In this document: piece by piece, positions 20,872 through 31,943 of the stretch
How the letters are laid out: each line of letters opens with the position of its first letter
How positions within the stretch are numbered: the first letter of the stretch is position 1
Source of the DNA: Irineochytrium annulatum
Taxonomy: Eukaryota; Chytridiomycota; Chytridiomycetes; Chytridiales; Chytridiaceae
DNA: 44,758 nucleotides
Assembly (NCBI GenBank): GCA_027600665.1
Contig: JADGJL010000093.1
Coordinates: 1 to 44,758 of the forward strand
Direction of reading: 5' to 3'
Position numbers and translations under genes: made by a program
Notes under the pieces: model-generated
What the model was told of the DNA's origin: nothing
Seen by the model: only the letters and a program-made list of their open reading frames with translations
The model's database searches: none

Positions 20872-22230
20872 GATCTGCCCTGAGTCCGTGAAGAGAACCA
20901 GGCCATGGGTTGAGAGGCCCTCGGTCTCAAGCGGAATTACTTACCGCAAAAGTCAAAAACATCTCCACCCTTCAACAAAACCCGCCGCCTCCAGAAGCTT
21001 ATCGAGTAAGCAGCCCATACCTTGAACATCTCCCCTGCAGAATTCTTCCGACAACGAGAGATTCCCGTCGAGCAAATCGTGCACCTCGACCCGTGTCGAG
21101 CAACCGCAGAAGGTGCAGCAAACTAATGGAGAAGTTCATGCTCCGTCTTTGCAATTGCACCTTACCTTCGGCCCCCCAATCGTTGGGATGGGATTCATGC
21201 TGTTCAAGCAGTGAGTTCCTTTGCCCGAATCTCCCACCACTGAAATCGGGCCAGCCCTAACTACCAACCGATAGGTCATCGCTGCCGTTGCAGTCGGTGC
21301 TGTCCAGCCACCAGCCGGAGGCGGGGACTTCGCCTGGATCGAAGCCGTCAAGGTCGCCCATTCTCGTCCGGACCCCGATGTGCGAACTTGGAATTGACGG
21401 ACTTGTGACTTACTCAAACAGTCTCGATCCACAGGACCTGCCTTGAGGGCAACCATGTGCACCTCCTCCTGTATGATTACCCCGCTGTTCTCTCTCAACC
21501 CCACAATCCTCGTTAATTTTCGACCTTGCAATCTCTTTGAACCCCAACAGAAACTACAACCCAAGTTCGAGGCGAACTCTTGTTCTGCAACGTGCCCTGG
21601 TGTCAAGCTCAGCATGTTCTGCCGCGCCGCGTCCATCTCCTGCGAGCACATCCGCCTGTGCGCCGACACTCACGTTCCGCGATCCTAACCTCCGCCGTTT
21701 TCCAGTTATGCGAATTTCTTGCACAAAAAAATTATGCACTTTCGGTACATCCCGCGCCGCTGTAAAAATAGAACGTTGTAGATAATCGCTGCTTTAGAAC
21801 TTTTAGAGGAACGCGGAGAAGAACTCTCCGGGTCAAGAAGCTGATCGCAGCATCATTTCTCTTTATTCTTGGGCCACGGGCGATCAAGTTTTCTAATTAT
21901 AATGCTTTTTTACCTTTGGCATAATCTTGCCAGATGATCTCTGGCTTACCGCAAAAAGGAAAAAATTAAAAAGGATAAAAAAAAAATATAAAAAGGAAGG
22001 AAGGAAAATATTAACGCAATGTGTTCCGTAGTACGTCTAGCAGCCCCACTTTATTTATTTTATACTTCCGGCGTCTTTAAAGATTAGCGTCCGCGCCTCC
22101 TATGTTGACGGAATTAGCTTCCAGCTCGCCATGTAAATTTGACAGTTCAACATCAACAAAATCCTCACCCTTCGGCGCGCACCCTCCGCAGTCAACCTCC
22201 TGACCTCCCTTCGACCGGCTCGCACTCGCC
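20872..22230. other. Intergenic with a fragment related to the downstream secreted protein
   Basis: About 1.36 kb between the start of the F-box/ankyrin gene and the start of the secreted Cys-rich gene. Besides the exon-like fragment at 21551-21688, the part from about 20950 to 21450 has intron-like signals (GTGAGTTCC...CCGATAG at 21211-21273) and overlapping open frames, none convincing. From 21890 to 22020 it becomes A-rich and likely contains the promoter of the plus-strand gene. Confidence 0.4.
21551..21688 (+). pseudogene. Exon-sized paralogue or relic of the secreted Cys-rich gene
   Basis: Directly after an acceptor (GAACCCCAACAG) the sequence matches the start of the last exon of the gene at 22231-24064: FEAN, then a CNVP-like stretch in another frame, then FCRAASISCEHIRLCAD, against FQAN, CNVP and FCCAQSVSCEHARTCAAD. 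Compared with that exon there is a one-base loss followed about 20 bases later by a one-base gain, so a few codons read differently (SCSATCP) while the rest is back in frame to a stop at 21688. Upstream exons are not recognisable and the Ser/Pro tail is absent. It may be a decayed duplicate or the tail of a short diverged paralogue. Confidence 0.55.
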
Positions 22231-24064
22231 ATGCACAGTATCACCGTCCTCCTTGCCACGGCCATGGCAGCCGGCGTCGGCGTAGGCGCCATCCCCGTCG
22301 TTGCGCCGGAAGCCATGCAGAGGAGGGATTCGATCACTTCCGGGGCGGTGGACGTTTCTGTCGCAGACGGGACCCCGTCCCCTACGCCTTTGGTCCCCGG
22401 AGTTTCACCCTCGCCCTCCGACGTCAGTATTGACGGGGCTCCGTCCTCTACGCCCTTCGTCCCAGGACTTTCACCTTCGGGATCCAATGTCGCGTCTCCG
22501 TCTATGACGTCTGCTGATGGGCCTGCGTCCGCCACGCCTTCGGTTTCGGGAACTTGCGGCATCTTCCTGGTCGGCTTTGGCCAGTGCACCTCCCTAACGT
22601 CATACGAGATCTGCACTCCCACAGGCAAGTTGCCCCTTTCTAACGCCACCCGATGTTGTTGTACTAACTCTTTCTTTAACAGGCATGGTTCCCGAGACCT
22701 GCGGCGTGGGATCCCAGTGCTTCGTTTCCATCGTCGGGACCCCCCACTGTGAGCCGATGATGTCCGCGTCCGGCGGACCGTCGGTGCGAACGGCCGGATT
22801 CGGGTCGAGCCTCCCAGTGGGCCCCAACGGCCCTCCGGCCACAAGTGCAAACGCGACATTGGCGGACGGTTCGCCCAACTACTCGGGCTTGGTAAGTGTC
22901 CATGCTTCGCTTAGGGTAGTGTTGACACATTCAATTTTGCGACATAATAGATCTACCCCTGCATCGGCGTCCCGGCCAACTGGAGGATATGCTCGCCGGA
23001 CTTCGCCCAAAGGTGAGTTCATTGCCTTTTATGTACATGGTAGCAGCTGACAATAATGACTATTATTAGCATTATGTGTGATGGGACCGGCAGTAAGTCC
23101 TTTTCCACTCCCTTTTTCTTTTTTTATCTTTGGATGCGTTTAAAAGTTTCAAAAACTAAACAAACCTCGCACTTCAACAGACATGATTGAAGGTAGCGCC
23201 GAGGTCTGCTACAACTCGGCCTGCTGCCCCGGTACTGGACACTGCTTGCACCACGACCAGGGGACTTTCGGACAGGAGTGCCCTAACCCTTGCATGATGC
23301 CGAAACTCCCCGGGGAGCAGCACAAGCCCGTCCCCGACGGCACGTTCGTCTGCGACCAGACGCAAGGCCACTACGGGTACTACTGCTTGGACGGGTTCCC
23401 CGGTAGGACTTTATTCGCTCATCTTTCTCCACGCGTTCCCCGCCCATCAATCTTACATACTTAAATTCATACAGACTACAGCGCCCAATTCCAGGCCAAC
23501 CTCCTCTTCTGCAACGTCCCCGGCGTTAGCCACGGGACGTTCTGCTGCGCCCAATCCGTCTCCTGCGAGCACGCCCGGACCTGCGCCGCCGACATCGCTT
23601 CGGGTCTTCCTCAGCACTTTGGCCCCACCCACGGTTTCGGGAACGGGCCAGGTGTCATGCCGACGAACCCGTCGCCCAGCTTCTCGCTGCCGCTGGATGG
23701 GTTCACGGGCTTCCCGACGGGCTTCCCGTCCCCGACCGATTTCCCGACGGACAGCCCCTCGTCACCGTCCGAGTTCCCGACGGACTCCCCCTTCCCGAGC
23801 GAGTTCCCGACGAGCTCTCCGTTCCCGAGCGAGTTCCCCACAGGCTCTCCGTTCCCGAGCGAGTTCCCGACGGACGGCCCGTCGTCACCTACCGAGTTCC
23901 CGACGGACTCGCCGTCGGCGGATTCCCCGACGCCATCGTCGCCGGTCGAGGAGAGCCCGTCGCCATCCTTCCCCTTCGACACGATGCCTTCGTTCATGCC
24001 GTCAGACTCGCCGGTGGAATCGCCGAGCTTTCCGTCGGATCCCTCTGAGACCCCTAGCCCTTAA
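22231..24064 (+). CDS. Secreted cysteine-rich protein with Ser/Pro repeat tail
   Basis: Probable extracellular or wall-associated protein; no family recognised. Six exons (22231-22624, 22683-22891, 22951-23012, 23070-23092, 23181-23402, 23475-24064) give 499 residues with consistent phases. A signal peptide is clear (MHSITVLLATAMAAGVGVGA). A Ser/Pro/Thr spacer precedes a Cys-rich core of about 200 residues (CGIFLVGFGQC, CYNSACCPGTGHCLHHDQG, CPNPCMMPKLPG, YYCLDGFP, TFCCAQSVSCEHARTC), consistent with many disulphides. The C-terminal 150 residues are a mucin-like tail with FPTDSPFPSE-type repeats, a likely O-glycosylation region; no C-terminal membrane anchor is visible. Oddities: intron 1 (22625-22682) has a GC donor (ACAG/GCAAGT) with a TACTAAC branch site, and exon 4 is only 23 nt. 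A related exon lies about 0.7 kb upstream of the start. Confidence 0.8.
23741..23917 (+). repeat. Tandem 30/33-bp coding repeat (FPTDSPFPSE)
   Basis: Six units in the last exon of the secreted protein: 33, 30, 30, 30, 33 bp and a partial last unit, each beginning TTCCCGACGG or a one-base variant. They encode FPTDSPSSPSE, FPTDSPFPSE, FPTSSPFPSE, FPTGSPFPSE, FPTDGPSSPTE and FPTDSPS. High similarity at the DNA level suggests recent expansion by slippage or unequal exchange. Confidence 0.9.
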
Positions 24065-25852
24065 ACAGTGAGGCAGGGTGGCGCTTGTCACTTTGATTGT
24101 TATAGGGTCACAGACATGACTCTGTTTCCTTTTGGCAACCGTCCTTGTTTATCTCGGTTTCACCTCCCTTTATATCACAAATTTTGACTTGATTGCTTTT
24201 TCGGTTGGGGGTGAGAAGCGAGCGCGCTTTACTTTCTCTTTTTTCTTTTTCAGATCATAGACATTCGACTGTTGTCCCCTCGCATTTTCGCTTCCGGTTC
24301 AGTCTCTAGGTTCCCAGTGTATCGCGTTAATAAAATCGCAATTGTGGGTTCTCGCTTTTGATAGACGGCAACTATTCATCTGTCCTGCAAACTCCTGATC
24401 TCGTCGAAAGAGCTCGCGCGGGGACCAGGGCACGTAGCCGCACCTGCGCTCCCTTCGCTCCTGGCTCACTTGACCGTCAACAAAATCTCCAGGCGTTTGA
24501 AATTTGATAAATGCAGCTTTATTACCATTACATGCCAACGCTGATAAATGATTGGAGAGGAAAACTCAATCCCGAGAGATTGGCAAGATTTCTCCGTTGT
24601 TTTTTTTCTGTGAAGCGATATAACACAAAGCTGCTGAAATTCCCTACACTGCAATTTCAAAAGTTATTTTTGCATCTCTTTTTATTATTAAAAAAAAAGC
24701 TTCCAGATAAGGTGGGTGGAGTTCCATCCTGGATCATATGCAGCGGCCAACCCGCCGACGGAAATTTAACCCCCGTTTCGCTTGGAACAGAAAAGGACCC
24801 CAAAACTCCGTCACTTTTTTCGCTTTTCGCTTGCACCACGCTGCCCTTCCAACCGACTGGGTTCAGCGTTGGCGGCGGGAAGCATCGCCAGCTTGATGAG
24901 CACAACCCGGAAGGCTGTGCGCCGTCCCCCGTCCTGTCCTCCACGACGGGGGTCGGTCGAGGGCCGGCGTCCACGACAGCTTCTGTTGGATGCCGAACGC
25001 GTCTGGGTTGGTCTGGGTTCTCCGATCTCTCCGATCACTGCTTCTCCCCCTTGTCTTCACCACCCTCCACAGCTTCATCTATAACCCTTCTTCCCATCTT
25101 CTCCCTCCCCGGACCTCGCTTAAACCACGGCGATGTCGTCCTCGTCTGTATATTCCCTCCCGTTTTCTTTTCATTAAAATGCTAGACGAGCAAGGTTCTT
25201 ACCTCTCCAGGGTCGACAGTCAGCTTCGCATTATTCCACTGCCGGCGAATTTTTTTACTTTTAGTTGGACGGTCTTCATGACTCTTCCTTTCACTTTGCT
25301 TGTCAGCACCCTCCAGCGCGACCAACTCATCGACTGGAGTGCTGCTAAGCTGTCCAAGGCAACGTTTGCGAGGCTCGCTGGCGTTGTCCGTGGAGCTTAG
25401 CAGCAATCCATTCATGTTTGCTCGCACGAATAGTTACTCTGCTCCCTTCCCGCGTACTTGACATGCACGGAGTTTGCGGAACGAAATTGAGTTATATTGC
25501 TCCTTTATCTTTAACTTACCTGCTTGAAAGAAATATATAGTTGTTCACTTCATTATCCTTTTATGTCCCCAATGTAAGCGGTTTATCTCAACAACAGGTG
25601 AAGTCCTCCCTAGTGGTTAGCATTATCGGTGCTTTTACTCGCGTGTTTGGTGGGCTAATGCCCTTTCTGCTCCTTCGTTTTTCCGGTCGCAAGCTTTGTT
25701 TTAAAAGCAACGGCAAGGAGTGCAAACTTACTTACTTCATGCTTTTTGAGCTTCTCAAAAACAGCTGCAAGTTTATAGTCAGGGGATGGTTCTGATGTAG
25801 GCTCTATTCGCGCGCCAGCTCATATGCATTTAAAAAAGTAGCATGCACCCTG
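24065..25852. other. Gene-poor, T-rich intergenic region
   Basis: Nearly 1.8 kb between the secreted protein (plus) and the F-box/LRR gene (minus), two genes that converge here. Only small frames are present. One ATG-started frame at 25179-25400 (73 codons, MLDEQGSYLSRVDSQLRIIP) has a possible membrane segment (FTFSWTVFMTLPFTLLV); another open stretch at 25541-25795 lacks an ATG. Neither shows a known domain. Composition is clearly more AT-rich than the flanking coding DNA. Confidence 0.4.
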
Positions 25853-27391
25853 TTATCTCATCACCCTAAGAGCCACTCCGGGCCTTTCCGTCCGCACTCG
25901 TGCTCTCAGCGACTCATCCGCGTCCCCCCAGCACGCCTTCACCTCCATAAGACGTAGCTCCGGAAACGCCGACCGCAGGACAGCTCCAACCGTCGCCTGC
26001 AACATGTTGCCACCAAACTCGCAGCCTTTGAAAATGTTGCCGCCGAACGAACAGTCGCGAAAACTAAGGACCTCCAGGCGTCCAAAGGACGTCACGTCAA
26101 AGTTAACGAAGAGCCGCTCCAGCGTCAAAGATCTCAGCCTCCCCGTCACACCCGCGTCCAGCTGCGGGACGGCCGTCGTCGGCTTCTGACCATCGATCCC
26201 TCGCACGGCAAGCTCCCTCAGCCTCGGCATCCCCCTCCCAAGACACTGTGACAAATACGGCCCCACGTACGCCGCGACGAAGCTCACGTCCAGCACCTCG
26301 AGGCCGTCCAGCCCGCACCGCTCCAGCTCACCCAACAGCAGCGGGCCGACGACATTGCGCGAGTGCACCACGAGCGCGCGAAGGGTCATCCGCTGCGACC
26401 GGACGAGCTCGACGAGCGTCTGCCGCGCCTTGGACACCGAGAAGGTCGCCGGCGTCCATCCGCGGATCGAGAGCGTCGACAGCCTCAGCGGGACCACGGA
26501 AGCCACGAGCGGCTCCAGCGTGCCCCGCCCGCGGTCGAGGTGGAGGTGTCGCAGCGTGGAGGCGCTGGAGTCCACGATGGCTTGGAGGACGGCGGTGGAG
26601 CTGGCGTCGGCGCATGCGAGCGTCAGGGAGACGAGGTTGGCGTGATCGCGGATGATCGGGGTGAGTGACGCGCCTTGGTGCGCCGTCGAAGGGCCGGACC
26701 ATTTCAGGCGGAGGGATGCCACGCCCGTGAGATCCTTGAGCGCTAGGCGCTGGCTCTCGTTTGAAATTCGGGACGTGATCTGCAGGGGCCCGTGGGGCGC
26801 TGTGCCGATGGCGGATATGATGGCATCCTGTCGTGGGCTCGCGGAGCAGGACTGGAGGGAGGAAAACAGGGAGCCGTAGTTGATCTCGAAGGAGTCGAGC
26901 CGGGTTAGGCCGGAGATCAGGGCGACGGCGGCCCTGTCGTCGTCGAGGAAGTAGTCGAAGTTGATGTGCCTGAGCGAGCGCGCGTACAGCTGGGCCCTCC
27001 ATCGCCACGGCACATCAGGGCAGTTCATCTGAGCGTTCTCAGGCACGTCAGCATGCTCCAGGGCGATCCGCAAAAGGATCCGCGCCAAAGTCTGTTCTCG
27101 AGAGAACGGGTCGCGGGAGACGGGCGGGCCCCGCCACGGATCGTCGGCGGCCGACGGTATCCCCGCTGTCAGGTTCAGGATGTGTTCGAACGGATCGCGC
27201 CAGAGCACGGGGACGGTGGCCGCGAAGATCGAGCGGGAGACCAGCAGCGCGTTGTTGATGGTGTTGACGGTGGTGACGTCCCCGTCGAGATGCCCGAGAA
27301 TAGTGATCCACAGCTCGATCGGTAGCTCGATTGGGGGCTTTGCGGGCTCCCGGACTGCGACGACGTTGGGCGCGTTGTCAGCATGCTGCAT
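25853..27391 (-). CDS. F-box/leucine-rich-repeat-like protein
   Basis: Intronless frame of 512 residues. An F-box-like segment lies near the N-terminus (PIELPIELWITILGHLDGD, then ALLVSRSIFAATVPVLWRDP), the arrangement typical of fungal F-box proteins that feed an SCF ubiquitin ligase. The rest is rich in short leucine patterns spaced like LRRs (LVSLTLACADAS, LRHLHLDRG, LSTLSIRGW, LEVLDVSFV, LRELAVRGID, LRSLTLERLF, LEVLSFRDCSF). The repeat FKGCEFGGN / FRDCSFGGN near the end is a short internal echo. Fungi carry many fast-evolving copies of this class, so the substrate cannot be told. Start chosen at the only ATG before the F-box. Confidence 0.78.
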   Translation of the reverse strand: MQHADNAPNVVAVREPAKPPIELPIELWITILGHLDGDVTTVNTINNALLVSRSIFAATVPVLWRDPFEHILNLTAGIPSAADDPWRGPPVSRDPFSREQTLARILLRIALEHADVPENAQMNCPDVPWRWRAQLYARSLRHINFDYFLDDDRAAVALISGLTRLDSFEINYGSLFSSLQSCSASPRQDAIISAIGTAPHGPLQITSRISNESQRLALKDLTGVASLRLKWSGPSTAHQGASLTPIIRDHANLVSLTLACADASSTAVLQAIVDSSASTLRHLHLDRGRGTLEPLVASVVPLRLSTLSIRGWTPATFSVSKARQTLVELVRSQRMTLRALVVHSRNVVGPLLLGELERCGLDGLEVLDVSFVAAYVGPYLSQCLGRGMPRLRELAVRGIDGQKPTTAVPQLDAGVTGRLRSLTLERLFVNFDVTSFGRLEVLSFRDCSFGGNIFKGCEFGGNMLQATVGAVLRSAFPELRLMEVKACWGDADESLRARVRTERPGVALRVMR

Positions 27392-27661
27392 GAGATGTTC
27401 TTCGATTTGACATTACAAGTGGTAAAATAGATATTAAGATGTCATGGATGCAGTTCCAGCTACTAACCACCGCTGCTTCACCTCAACGGTCGTCCAAACT
27501 CACTCCACTATGCTATTAATACTCCGCCCGCACACTCCGCTCCTCGCTACAATTACAAAACCCATCGTCATGGCAACGTCGTCTGCAATTAACATCGCCC
27601 ACTTCTCCATCCGTAATTTACATACAACACCCCTCCCTCCCCGGCAGCAGCACAGCATCAA

Positions 27662-29053
27662 TCAGTTCACCGAATAAACGTTCAGCGACTTGTCGTCCGA
27701 GACCGACGCCAGCTTGGTCCCGTCGTCGTTGTAGGCCACGCCCCAGACCTGGTCCGTGTGCTCGTCGAACGTGTGGAGGCACTGCCGCTGGTTCGCGTCC
27801 CAGACTTTCACCTTCTTGTCCGATGATCTGAGTGCGAAAGTTCATCATTAAGGGAAAGGAATGAGATGCGAAAGACAAATAAGAATACATACCCCGAAGC
27901 AAAGTGATTCGTGTCTGGGCTCCAGGCGACAGAGAGGACCCATGAGGTGTGACCCGCGAGCGTCGCGAGGCAGCTGGCGTGGTGTCTGAATAAGACGATT
28001 GTTAGCCAGCCGCGCGAAACCGTAAAATTTGAAGCACTTACACGTCGTAGATGTTTATCCGCTTGTCATCTGATGCCGTGACGACGGTAGAAGAGTCGGG
28101 CGAGAATGTGATGGAGCGGACGGCCTGGGAGTGGCCTGAGTCGGGGTATATTAGAACACCACCGAATTAAAATAACGCGAGCGACATACCAGGGAGAGAA
28201 TGCAGGAGCTTGCCGGTTGGGACGTCAAAGATGTGGATGGACCCATTCTCCGCGCCGCTCGCGAGATACATGCCGTTGCTGCTCTTGAGGCAAGTAAGAC
28301 ATAAAACACAAACGAACCCATCCAGATATGAAAGCGTGATATACGTACATAAGCCACTGACATCACGAACTTGCCCCTCGTGTCCAACGGCTTCTCCTTC
28401 TCCCCCGTCTCGACGGACCAGATGTTGACGTGCCCACTATGCGACCCCGCGGCGATCAAGCGGCCGTCGGGAGAGAAGGCGGCCGTCCAGGCCTCAACTA
28501 CAGTAAACAAAGCATAAGACGTGTCAAAAATGAAGACGCCCCACCGGCCGTCCAACCGGCCAGAAGCAGAACTGACCTGGTCCGCCGTCGATGGTCCGCA
28601 CCAGATTATGCGACATGACGTCCCATATCCGAATCTGGCTGTCCAGGGACGTCGAGACCGCATCTGTCGACAGACACCCGTCGTCGTCAGCGAGAATATC
28701 AAGATTGTCTGCGCATGAGTTTTACAACGTACATTGACCCGTCGGACTGATATCGATCGATACGACACCAAGCTGATGCCCCTCCAGAGTCTGCACGGGC
28801 GCGAGCGAATCACCGTGCCTATTTTGACACCATCGTCAGGCTCTCAGTCCCGCTTTTGTCCCCCAATTTGCTTCGGAAACGCACCAGATCTTCACCATCT
28901 CATCGACGGACCCGGTCACGATCTTGTCGCGCTTCGTCCACGCCACGGCCCAAATGCCGTCCTCGTGGGCTAAAGGAGGCCGTAAGCGCTGTGGTCGAGC
29001 TATCAGGGAGACTCACCATCGACCACCGACTTGATCTTCTGAAAGCCGCCCAT
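27662..29053 (-). CDS. SKI8: SKI8/WDR61 WD40 protein
   Basis: WD40 protein of the cytoplasmic Ski complex that feeds mRNA to the exosome; the animal orthologue also sits in the Paf1 complex. Nine exons joined over introns of 47-79 nt (28970-29016, 28819-28884, 28664-28738, 28498-28576, 28284-28348, 28136-28189, 27986-28041, 27828-27892) give 294 residues, about the size of WDR61. Conserved stretches run in order: [126 protein letters not shown] and [20 protein letters not shown]. Seven blades are accounted for. It contains the most introns per kb in the window. Confidence 0.95.
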
Positions 29054-29876
29054 GGGATGTTGAGGGATTTGACGACCGCTTCTCAAGGATCAAGCCACCC
29101 TGATTGAAGAGACTTTCCACCCACGTTATTCGCAGACAGATTGGAGCACCTGCAATCAGAGGGTCGGTTTGGTCTCCCAACCTGGACTGCGGTCAAGTCT
29201 TAAACCCTCGAATTTTATCATGCTACCGATGATAACGAGGTGGCCTTGGTCGGTTTGGACTTGCGAGCTGGGCCGCTCTTCGAGGACTCTCATTGAGACA
29301 TCGGATGGAGTTGGCGTTAGCGTCACTTTGGAGCGGACCACCCGCCGTGGTCTGACCTGCACCCTTCTCCTCTTGTTCTTTCCTTGATACGATTTATTTT
29401 ATTAATTATGAATCTCCGATGCGGTAAAAGCACACCCAAAAGAATAAAATTTCAACGAATGATGGTTGCGTCCGCCATTGTTTATCGCCCCATTTCGATT
29501 GCTATAGTTCGGGGTTCTGCGCGCCAGCTTCTCAGCCGCGTACCCCCTGATATTTTTGTCTGACCAAGTATTTTGATCTCTGTTCATTGTACTTCTGAGA
29601 AATAAAGAAATGACTATTTCAAAAAAAAAAAAAAAAAAAAGATGGGCCGGCGACTAGGAACGAGGCGATGCTCGGCCCGCTGGTCAGGAAGTCACAGAGT
29701 TGAAAACATGCCCAGGTTTGAAGTGAAAGACATTGACAAGCCACCGATGCCATGTCCGGCAACCTTGTCGGCCCCCCCTCAGCTGACAAGCATATTCGGC
29801 AACGGGCTTTCTGCCAGACAGGTATTAATACCATGCGAGCTACGAGCTACGAGCTAGAAAGCCGTCGACCCCCAAC
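29054..29876. other. Intergenic, divergent, with a retroposon-like A tract
   Basis: Spacer between the start of SKI8 (minus) and the coiled-coil gene (plus). Holds both promoters and the A20 tract described separately. A minus-strand frame of 68 codons at 29156-29362 has no recognisable features. A short near-duplicate GAGCTAC occurs twice just before the plus-strand start (29839-29852). Confidence 0.45.
29601..29640 (+). mobile_element. Poly(A) tract with upstream AATAAA, candidate retroposed 3' end
   Basis: AATAAA at 29601-29606 is followed 14 nt later by twenty uninterrupted A's (29621-29640) and then GC-rich sequence. A polyadenylation signal at this spacing before a pure A tract is the signature of a reverse-transcribed mRNA or SINE-like insertion. 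The 200 nt upstream show no recognisable gene, tRNA-type promoter box or target-site duplication by eye, so the element's 5' limit is unknown. It could also be a simple A-homopolymer by chance. Confidence 0.35.
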
Positions 29877-31237
29877 ATGACCGTGCTCGCCGTCACCGAA
29901 GCCTCGCAGGAGCAATACCTCGCGCTCGCGGCCGCCATCCGCGCCATCGTTGAGGACCCGGGGAGGGCCGCGCGCGAGGCTGAGGCCGAAGCCATCAAGG
30001 CCGAAATCAAGAGCTGCGAATCGAAGGGGAGGGTGCATCGGGATGCCAAGGAGACTGAGGTGGCGAAGCTGGCCGCGTTGAAGAAGGTATGCCTTAGTGG
30101 ATTATCATTTTGTTTCTTTCATCGATAAAACATCGATGTTCTCGCGAAGCGTTATGAGTTAATCTCGAGATGAAAAACGGATGGTTGTCCGGGGTGTTTA
30201 TTGACTGATTGCACTTCAATAGAGCGTCATGGCCAACTTCGTCTCCGGAAACCAGATGGCCGACTGCAAGCACATCATCGCCCGCGAGGCCGACCTCGAG
30301 TCCGCCAGCGTGAAGCGCGTCACCCGCCTTAAGCACGACCTCGATGTCCTCCTGGCGCCCGAGACCCGGCTCCTGACCCTCCGCACCGACCTCGCCCGAC
30401 ACCTCGCCTCCGCGTTCCTCGACGACAAGGCCGACTACGGCCTCATCCTGCGCATCAGGGACGCCTCTGCCCGACGCGCAGAGATCAGGCGCGCCTTACC
30501 TGGACGGATGCAGGCGAGCGAGCATCTGAAGGAGGCCCTCAAGAGAACAGAGGGGTTGATCGCGTTGCTGGACAAGGAGATAGAGACCGATAAGCTTGCG
30601 CATGGTGGTAAAGGCCGGACGATGGTCGTCGGACAGGGCGAATTCGTCTTCACGGCCTCGGTGGAGAAGGTCGATCAGCAAATAAAGGACGCGTTGAAGG
30701 CCGACCGGTCGATCCCTCAGCCGAAGCTCGCGTGAGTTTTCTTTTGCGTGGATTCTATCCCCTCCTTTTCGCCTGACAATGCGTCCTCTCCCTCTTCCTC
30801 CCAGCACGGTGCCACAGGTCGACGAAAACGTGAAAGGCGCCGCCCGCGAGCGCGCGGCCCGCGATCGCGCCCTCCTCCGGCTCCACGACCGGGCCTCCAT
30901 CATCCGCTCATGCCTGAACCACGTCGAGTCGCACGCGGCCGAGGAGTCCGCCGAGCTGGACCGGCTCGAGGAGGAACAGGCGAAGGCCGTCGCGGAGATG
31001 CAGGCGAGGAGGGTCGCCGTGTTTGAGGAAGCCATCAAGGCCAGGGGTGGCGTTGGCGCCGGCATCGGGTGGCAGGCGCTAGTGGCGCATGTGACGGGCG
31101 ACACGGATGATCGCTTCACGGACGAGGGCGAGAGTGATGGATTCGCCGTGAGCGAGGCTTCGTCGGCCGTCCCCGCGCCGACACGTCGGAGGTGGGGCCT
31201 GATGGGTTCGAGCATGGCTCTCGCGTTGTCGGGGTAA
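29877..31237 (+). CDS. Coiled-coil protein, unrecognised
   Basis: Three exons (29877-30086, 30223-30731, 30805-31237; introns 136 and 73 nt) give 383 residues with consistent phases. The protein is almost wholly charged and helical: Ala/Glu/Lys-rich N-terminus (AREAEAEAIKAEIKSCES), then LESASVKRVTRLKHDLDVLL, LKEALKRTEGLIALLDKEIE, VEKVDQQIKDALKADRS and AEESAELDRLEEEQAKAVAE. It ends in an acidic patch and a short hydrophobic tail (WGLMGSSMALALSG). No known domain is seen. It might be a structural or tethering protein; the function cannot be assigned from sequence alone. It is divergent from SKI8 across about 820 nt. Confidence 0.7.
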
Positions 31238-31943
31238 TATGTTGTTCTGACATTTGGTGACTGACTTCCATGTTGTCCTTCATTGTAATATATATGGATG
31301 GGCCCGAGTTATCCTTTGGCTTGACATCTACTATAATTTCCATTTTGCGTTTGTTGGCCCTTCCCCGTCACTTGATACTTTTTTTTTTTTTTTTATTTTT
31401 CCGAATGTACCCTCTTTTTCCCCAAGACGAATGGCCAAGAATCAGGCATCTTTCCAGCAAATTTCCTTCACCGTTCCTTCTTGGGTTCTGGACACTCAAT
31501 TGGGAAACTAGGACGATGTGGCAGTGGTGTTTATCTGTAGCTTCCACTCGGTATTCCCGACTTATTGCTTGATGCTTATACGACACGTCCATGTTAACAC
31601 ATTTTATTTTCCGCAAAGGCCAGATCTCTTTATAACTTGTGAGAAAAAGAGGTTGTTTTACGATGATGACAAGCGTCGCGCATGCAAGCGTGTGTGTAGC
31701 CCGAGCACGCATTTTGTCATGAGGCATTTGGTAGTATCACCTATGCTGAAGACATACTGCCAGTGATATACGTGACAAATCGGGGGACTGATAAAGAGAA
31801 AAAGTGGAGACACTGCTCCCTCCCCAGCTCCATATCGTATTCGCAAGATAAAACAAAAAAAAACCAAAAAAATGAAATAAAACAAAAAAAAAAAAACCTA
31901 GAAGAAACCGCCGCGCGGGATTCACTCGACGCCTCCAAATCGC
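31238..31943. other. Convergent intergenic region, no gene seen
   Basis: AT-rich spacer between the 3' ends of the coiled-coil gene (plus) and the Mug70-like gene (minus). It includes a long T tract at about 31379-31394 and A-rich runs near 31855-31897, compatible with 3' processing signals for both strands. The small frames here have no domain content. Confidence 0.5.

Noticed and set aside
21136..21669. 177-codon minus-strand frame.
   Set aside because: It lies antisense to the exon that resembles the secreted Cys-rich gene, and shows no domain or splice partner.
24511..25185. 224-codon plus-strand frame in the gene-poor region.
   Set aside because: Low-complexity, Phe/Ser/Pro-mixed translation with no domain, no paralogue in the window and AT-rich composition unlike the real genes.
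29490..29580. tRNA or tRNA-derived SINE head before the A tract.
   Set aside because: No A/B box pair and no cloverleaf could be drawn by eye.
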